64,000 bases of DNA from Fibrobacter succinogenes (GCA_902799745.1 CADCBQ010000015.1:1-64000), one strand, 5' to 3'. Counted from the first letter of the stretch, positions 25,157 through 35,394 are shown. Numbers and translations are program-made. The notes: generated from the sequence alone by a model not told the origin.

Positions 25157-28100
25157 TTAAAGTCCGAGGTCGATAGCGTTCACCTGGCCGCGACGCACAC
25201 CCCACAGGAAGTCCTGGGTACGGTCGGTAATGACCTTGGTGTTCACCTTGATACGGAACTTGAGGCGTGCAATGTAGACGCCCGTTGCCGCAAGGCGACC
25301 ACTGTCGGAACGCATGTTCCATGCCAAGAAAAGTCTGCCGTTGTTTTCGAGGCAGTTCTTGGAACCGTCGGACTTGAAGATGTCGTCGTTACAGGTAATG
25401 GTACCCGAGTGGCTGTTCACGTAGTGACCGAGGCTCGAATAGTAGATTGCTTCGTAGCGCAGTTCGGTCTGGTCGGCAACAGAGTTTACGATCTTCTTGA
25501 TATCGGCAGAAGTCCCGTTCTGGTAGTTCACCAGGTTCGAGCTGTTCAGAAGCCCGTTCTGGTAGGCATCTACAATGACCGGGTCGAGACCGTAGGTCTT
25601 CTTTGCTTCCTTGATCGTCATCTGGCCTGCATCGACCATGGCAATCACCTGTTCCAGGGTGTATGTCTTGGGTTCGATACCCGCCTCTTCGGCAGCCTTG
25701 GCTTCGTCCTTGTTCACGAGCCTGTTGGATTCCTTGACGACCTTCGAAATTTCGGCGATTTCGTTTTCTACGAGTTCAGCCATATCGAGGTCACCCAGGT
25801 AATGGCCCTGCGTACCGTACTGGGCAGCCACCTGTTCTGCAGAAATGGTCGATTCGGTAGGCACCAGCTTCGGAACAGTCGCGGAGTCGCTCCTGATAAT
25901 TTCACGAGCCGTTTCGAAAGAGGGCGAATCGGTAGAAAGGCTTACCACCTTCGGGCTCGTGACAGTCACTTTCTGTTCACCGGTGATACGCACCCAGGGG
26001 TTCAATTCGTGCGGGCCGACACCCACAAGGTCAAGCACCAGGCCAAGCTGAGACGGCGGCATAAAGCGCACGGAGTCGCCCACGGCCGGTACGATATCGG
26101 TATCGAGACCCTTCGGGAAAATCAGTTTCCATTCGTTTTCGGGCAGCGTCAAGATATCGCTTGCGCTCTTGACGGCGCTGTCCTGCGTATTGTTTTTCCA
26201 GCAGTGGAAGCGGAAGAATTCGGTAATCGCCTCGGTGCCCTGAATGCCTTCGCTGAACTTCATGGTCAGCTGGGTGTTACCGTCCTTGAGGTACTTGACT
26301 TCGGCAGAGGTAATGACGGGGCCGACCATGTCGGTCAAGGGGCCTTCGACCCAGAACGGCGACTTCTTGCCTTCTTCGTCGGTGTAGGTGTACCAGATGG
26401 TATCGATCTTTCCGAGGTAGGCCGCCGTGGCAGTTTCCTTACCGGTATAGATGTCGGAACCGAATCCGCTGCCAGCTGCAGTCACAGATGCAAAGATATC
26501 GCCATCAACGTAGCTAGCCTTGTAGGAGCCGAAATCTTCGAGACCAAAGGTGAACGTGAGCGAATCCAATACGCTCTGGCCACCGAGCGGCTTGTTGAAC
26601 TTGATCCAGAGGCTATCGGCGCGACCATCGCCTGTACGGTCGAATATGTAGGCGGCTTCGACCTGCGGCACCGGCGGCACAAAGATGTTGATCTTTGTCC
26701 AGTGGATATCCTTGTTCTTTGCACCGAAGCAGGTGGCGGTAAGGGTACCGTCAATCACTTCGTCAGTTGCCTTGATATAGAAACTTGCACGACCTTCCAT
26801 GAGCACGACATCGGTAACGGGATTACCCAGCGAGTCGCAAATGATCAAGTTCGGATTCGAGGTCGAAATCTTTACGGCAATGCCGCTGTAAATAGAGGCC
26901 CATTCTTCGGCGTACATAATGTGCACGGGGTAGGAGCGGCCCGCCCACATTTTATCGGTCCTGTCCAGATTGATGGGCAAGGTGTCGCTCGAAACGTCGC
27001 GGCTGAGTTCGTTACCGAAGGCGCTCCAGTACTTGTCAAAGTGGATTGTATCTTGCGTATCGAAGTCCACGATAAAGTAGGTGGAATCCTTGACGCTTGC
27101 AAAGGCAAGGTTCGGCAGTTCGTAAGGTTCAATGGTGAAGGGAATATCCTTGTAATCATCCGGATTGGTCTTGAGGCGAACGCGAACGTAGTAGTTGCCG
27201 GGCGGCAGCGCCTGGGCCTTGGTAATGGCCTTGGTGTCGATCGTAATCTTGGTGAAGTCATCGCTCACCGTGATACCGCTATAGTACAGGGAATCAAGCG
27301 TCTTGAGTGCAACGCCGTTCTTGTCGAGGCTCTTGCCGTAAAGCGTAAAGTTCGACGGGCCGCGTTCGGTGTGCTGTTTTTCGGGGCTTGCGGAGAAGTC
27401 GCAAGCGAGAACCGTTTCGCGCACCAGCTGCCACACTTCCTTGATAATCAACTTCGGATCGTCCGAGAGGTCGGTTAAGAACATGCTCGCATCGGCCTTC
27501 AGGTCCATGGAGGTACGCATCTTGAAGTTCGATTCGTTGCGGTGACGTTCGGCGTAGAAAATGTGGAAGGGATAAGTTTCGCCGGGAACCAGCTTGTCTT
27601 CGGGGTTGTTCTTGCCGATGGTGTCGAGCTTGACCTTGCCTTCGATCTGCGTATGCTGACCGCCGATATCCACCACGAGTTTGTTGTTGATGAACACCCA
27701 AACGTCATCGTCGCCCAGGAATTCGAAATACTGGCCAGGCACATATTCGAAGGTAGCCTGGATCTTCATGGTGAAGCCGTAGTTGTGCGTACCATAGTCA
27801 GAAGTGATGTTGTCGTACATGGGATTCGGGACAGTGCCAGCTTCGTCGAGATACTGGAAGTCGTCCAAGAAGAACAGACCTCTTTCGGGGCTTTCAGTAT
27901 TCTTCTGACCGAACCAGAAACCATCGTCGGTCAAGGAAAGTTCCAAGTCGCGGCAAGTAGCGTTGGTGTAGCTATTGCCGGCGGCATCTGTTGCTACGAC
28001 TTCGGGCAAGAACCAGTTGCCGAGGTGTTCTGTCGTTTTGCAATTGCTGGGGAAGTTCGATGCAGGAACAGGCACACCGTTCGGGCCGAGTTCGCGTTCG

Positions 28101-29044
28101 ACCATGTTCCTCATCACCTGGTGGCCGTTGTCGTTCTTGCATCCGCCCGTACCGAAGTCCTGGCTAGTGGTACCAGCTTGTGCAATGGTATTTTCTTCGT
28201 CGCTACCATCGCCGTGCAACCAGTCGAACATCATGACCGGGAGCTTTTTGATGGGGCAGTCGCCGAGTTCGCCGGGGAACATCGTATAGAGTTCAGGTTC
28301 GTTGTACTTGGAACCGACGATCCAGACGGTATCAGAAATCAGCAGCAGGGAGTCCAGGCGGATTTCCTGTTCCACAGGGATTTCTTCCTTGGAGGCACCT
28401 TCGGCGCCGATATGCAAATCACCAATCGTTTGCTTGAACGAAACGAAGGCGTCCTTGGGTGTCAGTACGGCGCGATATTCGAACCAACCGCAGTAGGGGC
28501 TACCCACCGGAGTGGTATAGTCGGCCTTGCCGTTCAGAATAATGACCACACCCGTATTGCTCCACGGGGCGAGGAAACGGATCGTCTTCTTGGCCGGTTC
28601 CACGATTACCGGTTTGGTCGTCGTGGTGGTAAGCGTACTGTCGGGATTGATTTGGATCCAGACCTCGTAGACCTGCTGACTGTCGACGCCGTTCTTGTAT
28701 TCGGGGAACAGCTCGGCGAGGAAAGGTTCATGGCCTTCGTTCAAGTACGTGGTGCAAGAGTCCTTGCCTTCGACGCAGAAAGAACCGAAGCGCAGCTGGC
28801 GCACGTCTTCTCGACCTTGACGGTCGGAACCTTCGAGGCGTTCCTGCGTAAAGCAGACTTTAAACGTACCGTCGTCGTCTTTGCTCAGTTGTTTATACTT
28901 GAAATTGGCTTCGTTATCGGCGTAGAAAAGGTTATTGCCATCGTAAATAACATGGGCTATGGCTACACAGTCCTGCGCAAATGTGTTAACAACTAAAAGG
29001 GTCAAGCACAATGCTAAACCCCGGAAAAAGTTTTTGCACTTCAT
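25157..29044 (-). CDS. Fibro-slime domain protein (2)
   Basis: 1295 residues from the ATG at 29044, which has GGAGAG upstream and opens a proper signal peptide (MKCKNFFRGLALCLTLLVV). The longer frame from 29191 has no export signal at its start. It has the same plan as its neighbour: N-terminal module, PVMMFDWLHG near 270, fibro-slime domain about 428-520 (EYVPGQYFEFLGDDDVWVF), PQVEAAYIFDRTGDGRADSLWI near 810, and the shared GVYIARLKFRIK ... FLWGVRR end. It lacks the GENPG linker. The two proteins are similar throughout, so a gene duplication with linker change is inferred. It is probably surface-exposed and active in adhesion to plant fibre. Confidence 0.85.
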   Translation of the reverse strand: MKCKNFFRGLALCLTLLVVNTFAQDCVAIAHVIYDGNNLFYADNEANFKYKQLSKDDDGTFKVCFTQERLEGSDRQGREDVRQLRFGSFCVEGKDSCTTYLNEGHEPFLAELFPEYKNGVDSQQVYEVWIQINPDSTLTTTTTKPVIVEPAKKTIRFLAPWSNTGVVIILNGKADYTTPVGSPYCGWFEYRAVLTPKDAFVSFKQTIGDLHIGAEGASKEEIPVEQEIRLDSLLLISDTVWIVGSKYNEPELYTMFPGELGDCPIKKLPVMMFDWLHGDGSDEENTIAQAGTTSQDFGTGGCKNDNGHQVMRNMVERELGPNGVPVPASNFPSNCKTTEHLGNWFLPEVVATDAAGNSYTNATCRDLELSLTDDGFWFGQKNTESPERGLFFLDDFQYLDEAGTVPNPMYDNITSDYGTHNYGFTMKIQATFEYVPGQYFEFLGDDDVWVFINNKLVVDIGGQHTQIEGKVKLDTIGKNNPEDKLVPGETYPFHIFYAERHRNESNFKMRTSMDLKADASMFLTDLSDDPKLIIKEVWQLVRETVLACDFSASPEKQHTERGPSNFTLYGKSLDKNGVALKTLDSLYYSGITVSDDFTKITIDTKAITKAQALPPGNYYVRVRLKTNPDDYKDIPFTIEPYELPNLAFASVKDSTYFIVDFDTQDTIHFDKYWSAFGNELSRDVSSDTLPINLDRTDKMWAGRSYPVHIMYAEEWASIYSGIAVKISTSNPNLIICDSLGNPVTDVVLMEGRASFYIKATDEVIDGTLTATCFGAKNKDIHWTKINIFVPPVPQVEAAYIFDRTGDGRADSLWIKFNKPLGGQSVLDSLTFTFGLEDFGSYKASYVDGDIFASVTAAGSGFGSDIYTGKETATAAYLGKIDTIWYTYTDEEGKKSPFWVEGPLTDMVGPVITSAEVKYLKDGNTQLTMKFSEGIQGTEAITEFFRFHCWKNNTQDSAVKSASDILTLPENEWKLIFPKGLDTDIVPAVGDSVRFMPPSQLGLVLDLVGVGPHELNPWVRITGEQKVTVTSPKVVSLSTDSPSFETAREIIRSDSATVPKLVPTESTISAEQVAAQYGTQGHYLGDLDMAELVENEIAEISKVVKESNRLVNKDEAKAAEEAGIEPKTYTLEQVIAMVDAGQMTIKEAKKTYGLDPVIVDAYQNGLLNSSNLVNYQNGTSADIKKIVNSVADQTELRYEAIYYSSLGHYVNSHSGTITCNDDIFKSDGSKNCLENNGRLFLAWNMRSDSGRLAATGVYIARLKFRIKVNTKVITDRTQDFLWGVRRGQVNAIDLGL

Positions 29045-29273
29045 CCGTTCTCTCCATAAATGTCCCACACACAAGACACAACCAAGGTAAAAATAGGTTA
29101 TTTCACAATACCTATCTGCAAATATTACTTTACCTGGTGGTCTTTTTGCGGATTTTATGGGGTCTTTGGAGAGAATTTCGATAAAATCCACTAATTAAAT
29201 ACAAAAAGTAAGGCCTGCAGGGTATCAAAATCCTAATTTTTAGAAGGAATTTACAAATCAACAGGAGTTTTTT

Positions 29274-30662
29274 ATGAATCGAGTGTATTTGGTCGCCTCC
29301 GCCAATATGGAAGCCAAAGTCAAGGAAGTCATGGACGCAGTTGCCGGTGCAGGCCTGATTGGCGCCACCTACAGGCCTTGCGTGAACGGTGCCGAAGCCG
29401 TGAAGGAACTGAAGGCCCACAATTCCGCCGTGCTCATGGAAAAGATTGCAGCCGACTTCCTTTCGCAGGACTTTGATTCCGTGGACGCCGTGGTGGTCGA
29501 AGGTGCACAGGGCATGAGCGACGTGATGGCCCAGAAGTACAACGATTCCTTGGCAACCGCCCTCGACGCCAAGATTTATTCTGATGGTGAAGACGCCGAC
29601 TTGTTCTGCCCCAAGCGCTTGCTCGCTTGCTGCAAGTGCCTCGCTGCAGACCTTGCCGCCGAACCGGCCGAACGCAAGACCAGCCAGGCCATGTTCCGCG
29701 CAGGTTTGCTCTTGAAGGCTTCCAAGGCTAAGAAGCGCATCGTGCTCCCTGAAGGTTCTGAACCGCGTACCGTGCAGGCCGCGAAGCTCGTGATTGACCG
29801 CAAGATTGCAGTGCCGGTGCTCATCGGCAAGAAGGACGAAATCTTCGCCGTTGCCAAGGAACAGGGCGTCACCCTCCCGGCCGATATCGAAATCATTGAA
29901 CCGTCTGCCGAACTTGCCGAAAAGTACGTGCCGACGCTCGTGGAGCTCCGCAAGTCCAAGGGTATGACCGAAGACCAAGCTCGCGCAGCACTCGCCGACA
30001 ACGTGATGCTCGGCACCATGATGCTGAAGATGGGTGAAGTCGATGGCCTTGTTTCTGGCGCCATCCACTCTACCGCCGACACGCTCCGTCCGGCCCTCCA
30101 GGTGATTAAGTGCGCTCCGGGCGTGAAGTCCGTAAGTTCCGTGTTCTTTATGTGTATGCCGGACAAGACTTACATTTACGGCGACTGCGCCATTAACCTG
30201 AACCCGACTGCCGAAGAACTCGCCGGCATTGCTCAGCAGTGCGACGACACCGCCAAGGCCTTTGGCCTCCCGAGCCGTGTGGCACTCCTCAGCTACAGCA
30301 CCATGAACAGCGGCAAGGGCCCCGACGCAGACCTCGTGCGCGAAGCTACCAAGATTGTGAAGGAAGCCCGCCCCGAAATGCTCGTGGATGGCCCGCTGCA
30401 GTACGACGCCGCGACCGTGCCGAGCGTGGGTTCCCTGAAGGCCCCGGGCAGCACCGTCGCCGGCAAGGCAACCGTGTTCGTGTTCCCGAGCCTCTCTGCA
30501 GGTAACATCGGCTACAAGGCCGTGCAGCGCAGTGCTCATGGCACCATCGCCATCGGCCCGATGCTCCAGGGCCTCGCCAAGCCGGTGAACGACCTTAGCC
30601 GCGGCGCCCTCGTGGAAGACATCGTCTACACGATTGCCCTCACAGCAGTTCAAGCGGGTTAA
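29274..30662 (+). CDS. pta: Phosphate acetyltransferase
   Basis: 462 residues; converts acetyl-CoA and phosphate to acetyl phosphate for acetate and ATP production. The PTA catalytic domain fills about 140-460, with [66 protein letters not shown] and [19 protein letters not shown]. The N-terminal 115 residues are a short remnant of the P-loop/DRTGG region of the long (about 700-residue) enzymes, without a P-loop. GC-biased codons suggest high expression. Two hairpins follow. No acetate kinase gene is seen in the window. Confidence 0.92.
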   Translation: MNRVYLVASANMEAKVKEVMDAVAGAGLIGATYRPCVNGAEAVKELKAHNSAVLMEKIAADFLSQDFDSVDAVVVEGAQGMSDVMAQKYNDSLATALDAKIYSDGEDADLFCPKRLLACCKCLAADLAAEPAERKTSQAMFRAGLLLKASKAKKRIVLPEGSEPRTVQAAKLVIDRKIAVPVLIGKKDEIFAVAKEQGVTLPADIEIIEPSAELAEKYVPTLVELRKSKGMTEDQARAALADNVMLGTMMLKMGEVDGLVSGAIHSTADTLRPALQVIKCAPGVKSVSSVFFMCMPDKTYIYGDCAINLNPTAEELAGIAQQCDDTAKAFGLPSRVALLSYSTMNSGKGPDADLVREATKIVKEARPEMLVDGPLQYDAATVPSVGSLKAPGSTVAGKATVFVFPSLSAGNIGYKAVQRSAHGTIAIGPMLQGLAKPVNDLSRGALVEDIVYTIALTAVQAG

Positions 30663-30671
30663 TAAAGACTA

Positions 30672-30690
30672 GGGAGGGTTAAACCCTCCC
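30672..30690 (+). terminator. Hairpin directly after pta
   Basis: GGGAGGG / CCCTCCC stem with a 5-nt loop, 9 nt after the stop. The U-run is weak. Confidence 0.6.
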
Positions 30691-30709
30691 GCAGTCAATT
30701 AATTTATAC

Positions 30710-30746
30710 AAAATAGGGTCGCACCTTGAAGGTGCGGCCCTATTTT
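30710..30746. terminator. Bidirectional terminator between pta and the RNase gene
   Basis: A nearly perfect 18-bp inverted repeat (AAAATAGGG-CGCACCTT / AAGGTGCG-CCCTATTTT) lies between convergent genes, with A and T runs in the arms serving as U-tracts in both directions. Confidence 0.9.
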
Positions 30747-30765
30747 AATTTCGCGACACTCTGTA

Positions 30766-32301
30766 TTACACGAACTTGTAGAGGTCGGTGATGTCTTCGT
30801 TGTTCTTGTCGTAGAACCAGAACTGGTTGATGTGGGCGTGTTCGTCTTCGACCAGGCTGATGCTCATGCCATGCTTGTATTCCAAGTAGTTGAACATGCG
30901 GTTGTGGTCCTTGCAGAGCACGTCGATCACCTGGGCGCTTACCACGAGAGTGACTTCGCGGAGCTTGCCCTTGGCCTTGGCGCGTGCCATCCAGCGGTCA
31001 ATCATGCCGAGCGTGGATTCGAGCGTTGCAATGCGGCCGTCGCCATCGCAAACCGGGCAGCGTTCGGTCTTTTCGGTCATCAGGTTCACGCGGACGCGCT
31101 TACGGGTGACTTCCATAAGGCCAAACTGGCTGATGGGAGCGGGGCTGATCGGGGCCTTGTCGCGGCGGATTGCCTTGCGGAATTCCTGGTAGACTTTTTC
31201 GTTGTCGTCTTCGGATTCCATATCGATAAAGTCGATAATAATCAGGCCACCCACGTCGCGCAGACGAAGTTGCTTTGCAATTTCGTAGCAGGCGTCGATG
31301 TTGGTTTCAAGAATGATCTTGCCCTGGTCCTTGCCGTGCACCTTCGGTCCGGTGTTCACGTCGATAGAAACAAGAGCTTCGGTCTGTTCGATCACGAGGT
31401 TACCACCACGCGGAAGCGGTACCTGACGCTGCAGGGAACGTGCGTAGTCGTTTTCGATCTTGAAGTATTCGAACAGGCTTTCGTTGGAACTCCAGAGCTT
31501 CACCTTGTCGAGCTTGTCCGGCGAGAGCACCTTGAGGTATTCACGCAGGGCGAAGTATTCGTCGCGGTTGTCGATATACACGTAGTCGGTGTTATCGCTG
31601 AAGTATTCGCGAACGGTCTGTTCAATGGAATCGGATTCTTCGTAGATGCAGGTTTCGGCAGGCTGGTTTTCGAAGTTGTACTTCGTCTGTTCCCACTTGC
31701 TTTCGAGTTCGCGCATCTGCTTGTTGATTTCGAATTCGGATTCGTTCAAACCGTTGGTACGAACAATATAGCCCACGTCGCGACCCTTGAGGCGGCGGAC
31801 CACCTTCTTGAATTCGCGGCGCTTGGCCGGGTCGCGTTCACGCTTGGACACCCCAATGAAGTTGGTGCCCGGCATGCACACGAGGAAACGACCTGCAAAG
31901 CTCAGGTGAGTGGTCAGACGAGCACCCTTGGTGCTAATCGGTTCCTTGACCACCTGAACCATGATTTCCTGGCCTTCTTGCAGGATTTCATCAATAGAGA
32001 CTTCCTTGGAAGAACCGTCCTCGTCATCGTCGTCGCCATATTCGCGGCGGAGGAGTTCGTTTCTGTCCATGGCGTCTTCTTGATGCAAAAAGCCTGCCTT
32101 TTCAAGGCCAATATCAATGAACGCAGCCTTGAGTGCCGGAAGCACCTTCTGGACCACGCCCTTATAAATATTGCCCAGAACTCGGTTAGAAGATACACCC
32201 TCGACGACAAGTTCAACGAGTTCGCCGTCTTCCATGATGGCGATACGTTTTTCGTAAGGGGTCTTACTAATCAAAATTCCGCGCTTGCACTTATTTGCCA
32301 T
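30766..32301 (-). CDS. rng: Ribonuclease E/G family endoribonuclease
   Basis: 511 residues from the ATG at 32301, preceded by AGGAGC; the longer frame from 32379 is not supported. It cuts single-stranded RNA in rRNA and mRNA processing. An S1 domain lies at about 36-120 (GNIYKGVVQKVLPALKAAFIDIG). The DNase-I-like catalytic region includes IIIDFIDMESEDD with the metal-binding Asp pair, and the Zn-link motif CPVCDGDGR lies near 415. The length fits RNase G more than full RNase E, because there is no long degradosome-scaffold tail. The 257-nt region to the divergent phosphatase gene gives it a long 5' leader. Confidence 0.9.
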   Translation of the reverse strand: MANKCKRGILISKTPYEKRIAIMEDGELVELVVEGVSSNRVLGNIYKGVVQKVLPALKAAFIDIGLEKAGFLHQEDAMDRNELLRREYGDDDDEDGSSKEVSIDEILQEGQEIMVQVVKEPISTKGARLTTHLSFAGRFLVCMPGTNFIGVSKRERDPAKRREFKKVVRRLKGRDVGYIVRTNGLNESEFEINKQMRELESKWEQTKYNFENQPAETCIYEESDSIEQTVREYFSDNTDYVYIDNRDEYFALREYLKVLSPDKLDKVKLWSSNESLFEYFKIENDYARSLQRQVPLPRGGNLVIEQTEALVSIDVNTGPKVHGKDQGKIILETNIDACYEIAKQLRLRDVGGLIIIDFIDMESEDDNEKVYQEFRKAIRRDKAPISPAPISQFGLMEVTRKRVRVNLMTEKTERCPVCDGDGRIATLESTLGMIDRWMARAKAKGKLREVTLVVSAQVIDVLCKDHNRMFNYLEYKHGMSISLVEDEHAHINQFWFYDKNNEDITDLYKFV

Positions 32302-32558
32302 TAAAGCTCCTAAAAGTAAGCAAAACTTGTTGGACGTCCCTAAGAAGCTTTCCAAAAGTATGGACGCTTCCGAACCCACGTGCTTCTCTTACGGAAAGTA
32401 CCGCATTTCCACAGCGTAAAGTCTAGGGAACATAAATATAATAAGTCCGTATTGCAATTCCGGCTTTCAAAAAATGAAATAAGGCGTAATTTAGAGAAAA
32501 AAAGGCAAAAAAGACAAATAATTACATATATTTAAAATCAATAAGAAGAGAGGAATAT

Positions 32559-35015
32559 ATGGGATTTAATTTCCGCGGGCTTGCTTTTAAGCAGTCCTTG
32601 ATGATTTTAGCCGCAATCACTATCGTATTCGGCATGATCTTTGGCATTATGAGCTACAAGACTCAGGAAATGCTGAACCGCATGACCGTCGAGAACGGCG
32701 AAGAAACCAGCCGCGCAAACGTCAACTACATCGACAAGCTCTTTAATGCGGGCAAGGTGGTAGGCGAAGACTTGGCCACTAAAATCAGCGAGCATTCCAT
32801 GTCCAAGGAAGAACTGGACGATTTCTTGCTGCAGTCGCTATTTAACGCCCGCAGCTTGATTCCCCAGGTGGTCGCCGTGGTAGTTGCCTACGAACCGGGA
32901 ATGGGCCCCGAAAACACAGAAGGCGAATACATGCGACTTGCCCGCTTTGACCACGTTGATACCAAGCTTGTATCTGGTGCGAACTACCAGGACAAGGAAT
33001 GGTACTACAGCGTAAGAGACGGCAAAACGAGCCGCTGGCAAGAACCCTTCATTGGCGAATTCGTCCCGGAACCGATTGCAGTCTATACCGTTCCCCTTTT
33101 CAAAAAAGACAAGAATGGCGAAGATATGCTGATTGGCGTACTCGCCGTCGACATGTCGATCGAATTCTTAAAAGACGAAGTCGGATCGATTCCTGTTTCG
33201 AACTCGGGATTCGCCCTGATCACCACAACCAAGAACGTGGCCGTTGCCTACCCGAAAAGCCTTGCCGAAGGAAAAAGAAACCGCGACATCATTGTCAGAG
33301 AAAAGCGCGGACAAAAGCAAGTTGAATTCGACCGCAAGGGCCGCGATAGCAGCGGCCTGTTTATCGGTACGGTTGCAGGCGGCGAAGAATCTGCCATTTA
33401 CTACACCACGATCCATTCGACCAACTGGACGTTCATGGTCGTGTGGCCGATCCAGAAATACCTCGAAGACCAGAGCCTGATGCGCCAGCTGTTCCTGATC
33501 CTTTCGCTTGGCGGCTACGGCATCATCCTGGTAATTATCCTCTTGATTTCGTTCCGCGTGGCAAAGCCGCTCAAGGACTTGGCCATTGCAGCCCGCAAGC
33601 TTGGCCGCGGAAACTTTGACGTGGCAATTCCGAAAATCACGGGTCACGACGAAGTGGCCGAATTCGCATGGGCATTCTCGAACATGCTCACCGAGCTCAA
33701 GGATAACATCGAAAAGCAGAAAGACATGAAGCGTATCGAACGCGAACTCGATCTCGCCCGAAACATTCAGCTTTCGATGCTCCCCGGCGAAGAACGCGAA
33801 GAAAATTCCGATGACGACCGCCACGAGCTCGCTCCGTTCCTGCTCCCTGCCAAGGAAGTGGGCGGCGACTTCTACGACTTCTTCAAGATTGACAACGACC
33901 ACCTTTGCGTGGTGATTGGTGATGTGTCCGGCAAGGGCGTTGCAGCGGCCCTATTCATGATGGTTGCCCGCATTATCTTGCGCACCATGACCAAGAACTT
34001 GAAGTCGATTAGCGAAGCGTTCAACAAGACGAATTACGCTCTTGCAAAGCGCAACCGCTTGAACATGTTCGTAACCGTGTGGGCAGGCATTATCGACTTG
34101 CGCACGGGACACATCGACTTTGCATCGGCAGGCCACAACCCGCCCGTCTTACGACACAAAGACGGCACCGCCGAATTTATTCCGAGCAAGTCAAGCGTAG
34201 TCATGGCCGCCATGGAAGATACAATCTACAAGCAACAGAGTTACGATCTTCAGCCGGGCGACACGCTGTTCCTTTACACCGACGGCGTCACCGAGGCGAC
34301 CAACTCCAACAATGTACTGTTCGGCGACAACAGGCTCCTTGAAATTATAAGAAAGGGTGGCGAACAAAGCCCCGCCGACACCTGTGCGTTGGTCAAGAAA
34401 GAAATCGACAACTTTGTACAAGACGTTCCGCAATTCGACGACATCACCATGCTCGCCGTCAAGTTCAACGGAATCGACGAACCCGTATGGGAACGCTACG
34501 AAAAGACTATCGATGTTTCCGATAACGGCAAGAGCCATGCGCTCAAGACGTTTGTCGAAGACATCCTTACACCAATGGATGGAGCAAAGAAAATGCAAAT
34601 GCAAGACGCCTGGGAGCGTTATGAAAAGATCGTGGATGTGATTCCCGAAAACCAAGACATATTGACCGCATTCGTCGAAGGAATCCTCGCCCCCATGGAA
34701 GGTTCCATGAAATCGCAGATGCAGATCAACATCGCGATCGACGAAATCTACAGCAATATCGTGAAGTTCTCGGGCGCAACCGAAGTGACCTTGATTGTAG
34801 AGATCCGCAAGGCAACGCTTTCGGCAAGACTCACCTTTATCGACAATGGTAAACCTTACGACCCGATCAAGCAGGCCGACCCCGACATTACGTTGCCGGC
34901 CGAAGAACGCGAAGTCGGCGGTCTTGGAATATTCATTGTGAAAAAGACCATGGACAGCGTATGTTACCGCAGAAACGGTGACAAGAACGAACTGGCAATC
35001 ACCAAGACCTTGTAA
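32559..35015 (+). CDS. SpoIIE-type phosphatase fused to an anti-sigma-type kinase domain
   Basis: 818 residues. Membrane helix (about 12-32), extracytoplasmic Cache-like sensor (about 40-300), second helix (about 309-332) and HAMP (about 332-385). A PP2C/SpoIIE phosphatase domain follows (about 410-635) with LPAKEVGGDFYDFF, GDVSGKGVAAALFM and DDITMLAVKF. A HATPase_c serine-kinase-type domain ends the protein (about 715-818; INIAIDEIYSNIVKFSG, GGLGIFIVKKTMD). Between the enzymes is a diverged tandem duplication of 41 residues. The STAS gene starts 44 nt downstream. Known partner-switching logic is: the kinase phosphorylates STAS, the phosphatase reverses it under sensor control. The target is unknown. 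Confidence 0.9.
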   Translation: MGFNFRGLAFKQSLMILAAITIVFGMIFGIMSYKTQEMLNRMTVENGEETSRANVNYIDKLFNAGKVVGEDLATKISEHSMSKEELDDFLLQSLFNARSLIPQVVAVVVAYEPGMGPENTEGEYMRLARFDHVDTKLVSGANYQDKEWYYSVRDGKTSRWQEPFIGEFVPEPIAVYTVPLFKKDKNGEDMLIGVLAVDMSIEFLKDEVGSIPVSNSGFALITTTKNVAVAYPKSLAEGKRNRDIIVREKRGQKQVEFDRKGRDSSGLFIGTVAGGEESAIYYTTIHSTNWTFMVVWPIQKYLEDQSLMRQLFLILSLGGYGIILVIILLISFRVAKPLKDLAIAARKLGRGNFDVAIPKITGHDEVAEFAWAFSNMLTELKDNIEKQKDMKRIERELDLARNIQLSMLPGEEREENSDDDRHELAPFLLPAKEVGGDFYDFFKIDNDHLCVVIGDVSGKGVAAALFMMVARIILRTMTKNLKSISEAFNKTNYALAKRNRLNMFVTVWAGIIDLRTGHIDFASAGHNPPVLRHKDGTAEFIPSKSSVVMAAMEDTIYKQQSYDLQPGDTLFLYTDGVTEATNSNNVLFGDNRLLEIIRKGGEQSPADTCALVKKEIDNFVQDVPQFDDITMLAVKFNGIDEPVWERYEKTIDVSDNGKSHALKTFVEDILTPMDGAKKMQMQDAWERYEKIVDVIPENQDILTAFVEGILAPMEGSMKSQMQINIAIDEIYSNIVKFSGATEVTLIVEIRKATLSARLTFIDNGKPYDPIKQADPDITLPAEEREVGGLGIFIVKKTMDSVCYRRNGDKNELAITKTL

Positions 35016-35059
35016 AGTCTTGTAAACTTTTATAAATTTAAGTGAAAGAGGGAAAAATT

Positions 35060-35356
35060 ATGCAGATTAACAAGACAAACGATAACGATAAGTTGACCAT
35101 CGCACTTGAAGGTCGCTTGGATACTCTGACCGCCCCGCAGCTCGATGCCGAAATCCAGGGCAAGCTCGACGGCGTGAAGTCGCTGGTGTTTGACTTCAAG
35201 AAGCTCGACTACATTTCTTCTGCAGGACTGCGTATTCTGCTCATGGCCCAGAAGATCATGAACAAGCAAGGTTCCATGGTCGTCAAGAACGCAAGTTCTG
35301 CCATCAAGGAAATCTTCGAAGTGACCGGTTTCTGCGATATTCTGACCATCGAGTAA
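35060..35356 (+). CDS. STAS-domain anti-sigma-factor antagonist
   Basis: 98 residues from the ATG at 35060, chosen over GTG 35042 because GAGGGA lies before it. It is a single STAS domain with the phosphorylatable Ser in LDYISSAGLRILL near 56-57. It is the likely substrate of both kinase and phosphatase domains of the gene upstream, with which it probably forms an operon. The downstream target (a sigma factor or other output) is not encoded next to it. A strong terminator follows. Confidence 0.9.
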   Translation: MQINKTNDNDKLTIALEGRLDTLTAPQLDAEIQGKLDGVKSLVFDFKKLDYISSAGLRILLMAQKIMNKQGSMVVKNASSAIKEIFEVTGFCDILTIE

Positions 35357-35394
35357 TCGACATATTTATTAAGACAACCGTCCGAAAGACTTAC

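Noticed and set aside
25067-27478. 803-residue plus-strand frame opposite the second fibro-slime gene
   Set aside because: Same reason: antisense shadow with no recognisable motif.
30832-32304. 490-residue plus-strand frame opposite the RNase gene
   Set aside because: Antisense shadow without motifs.
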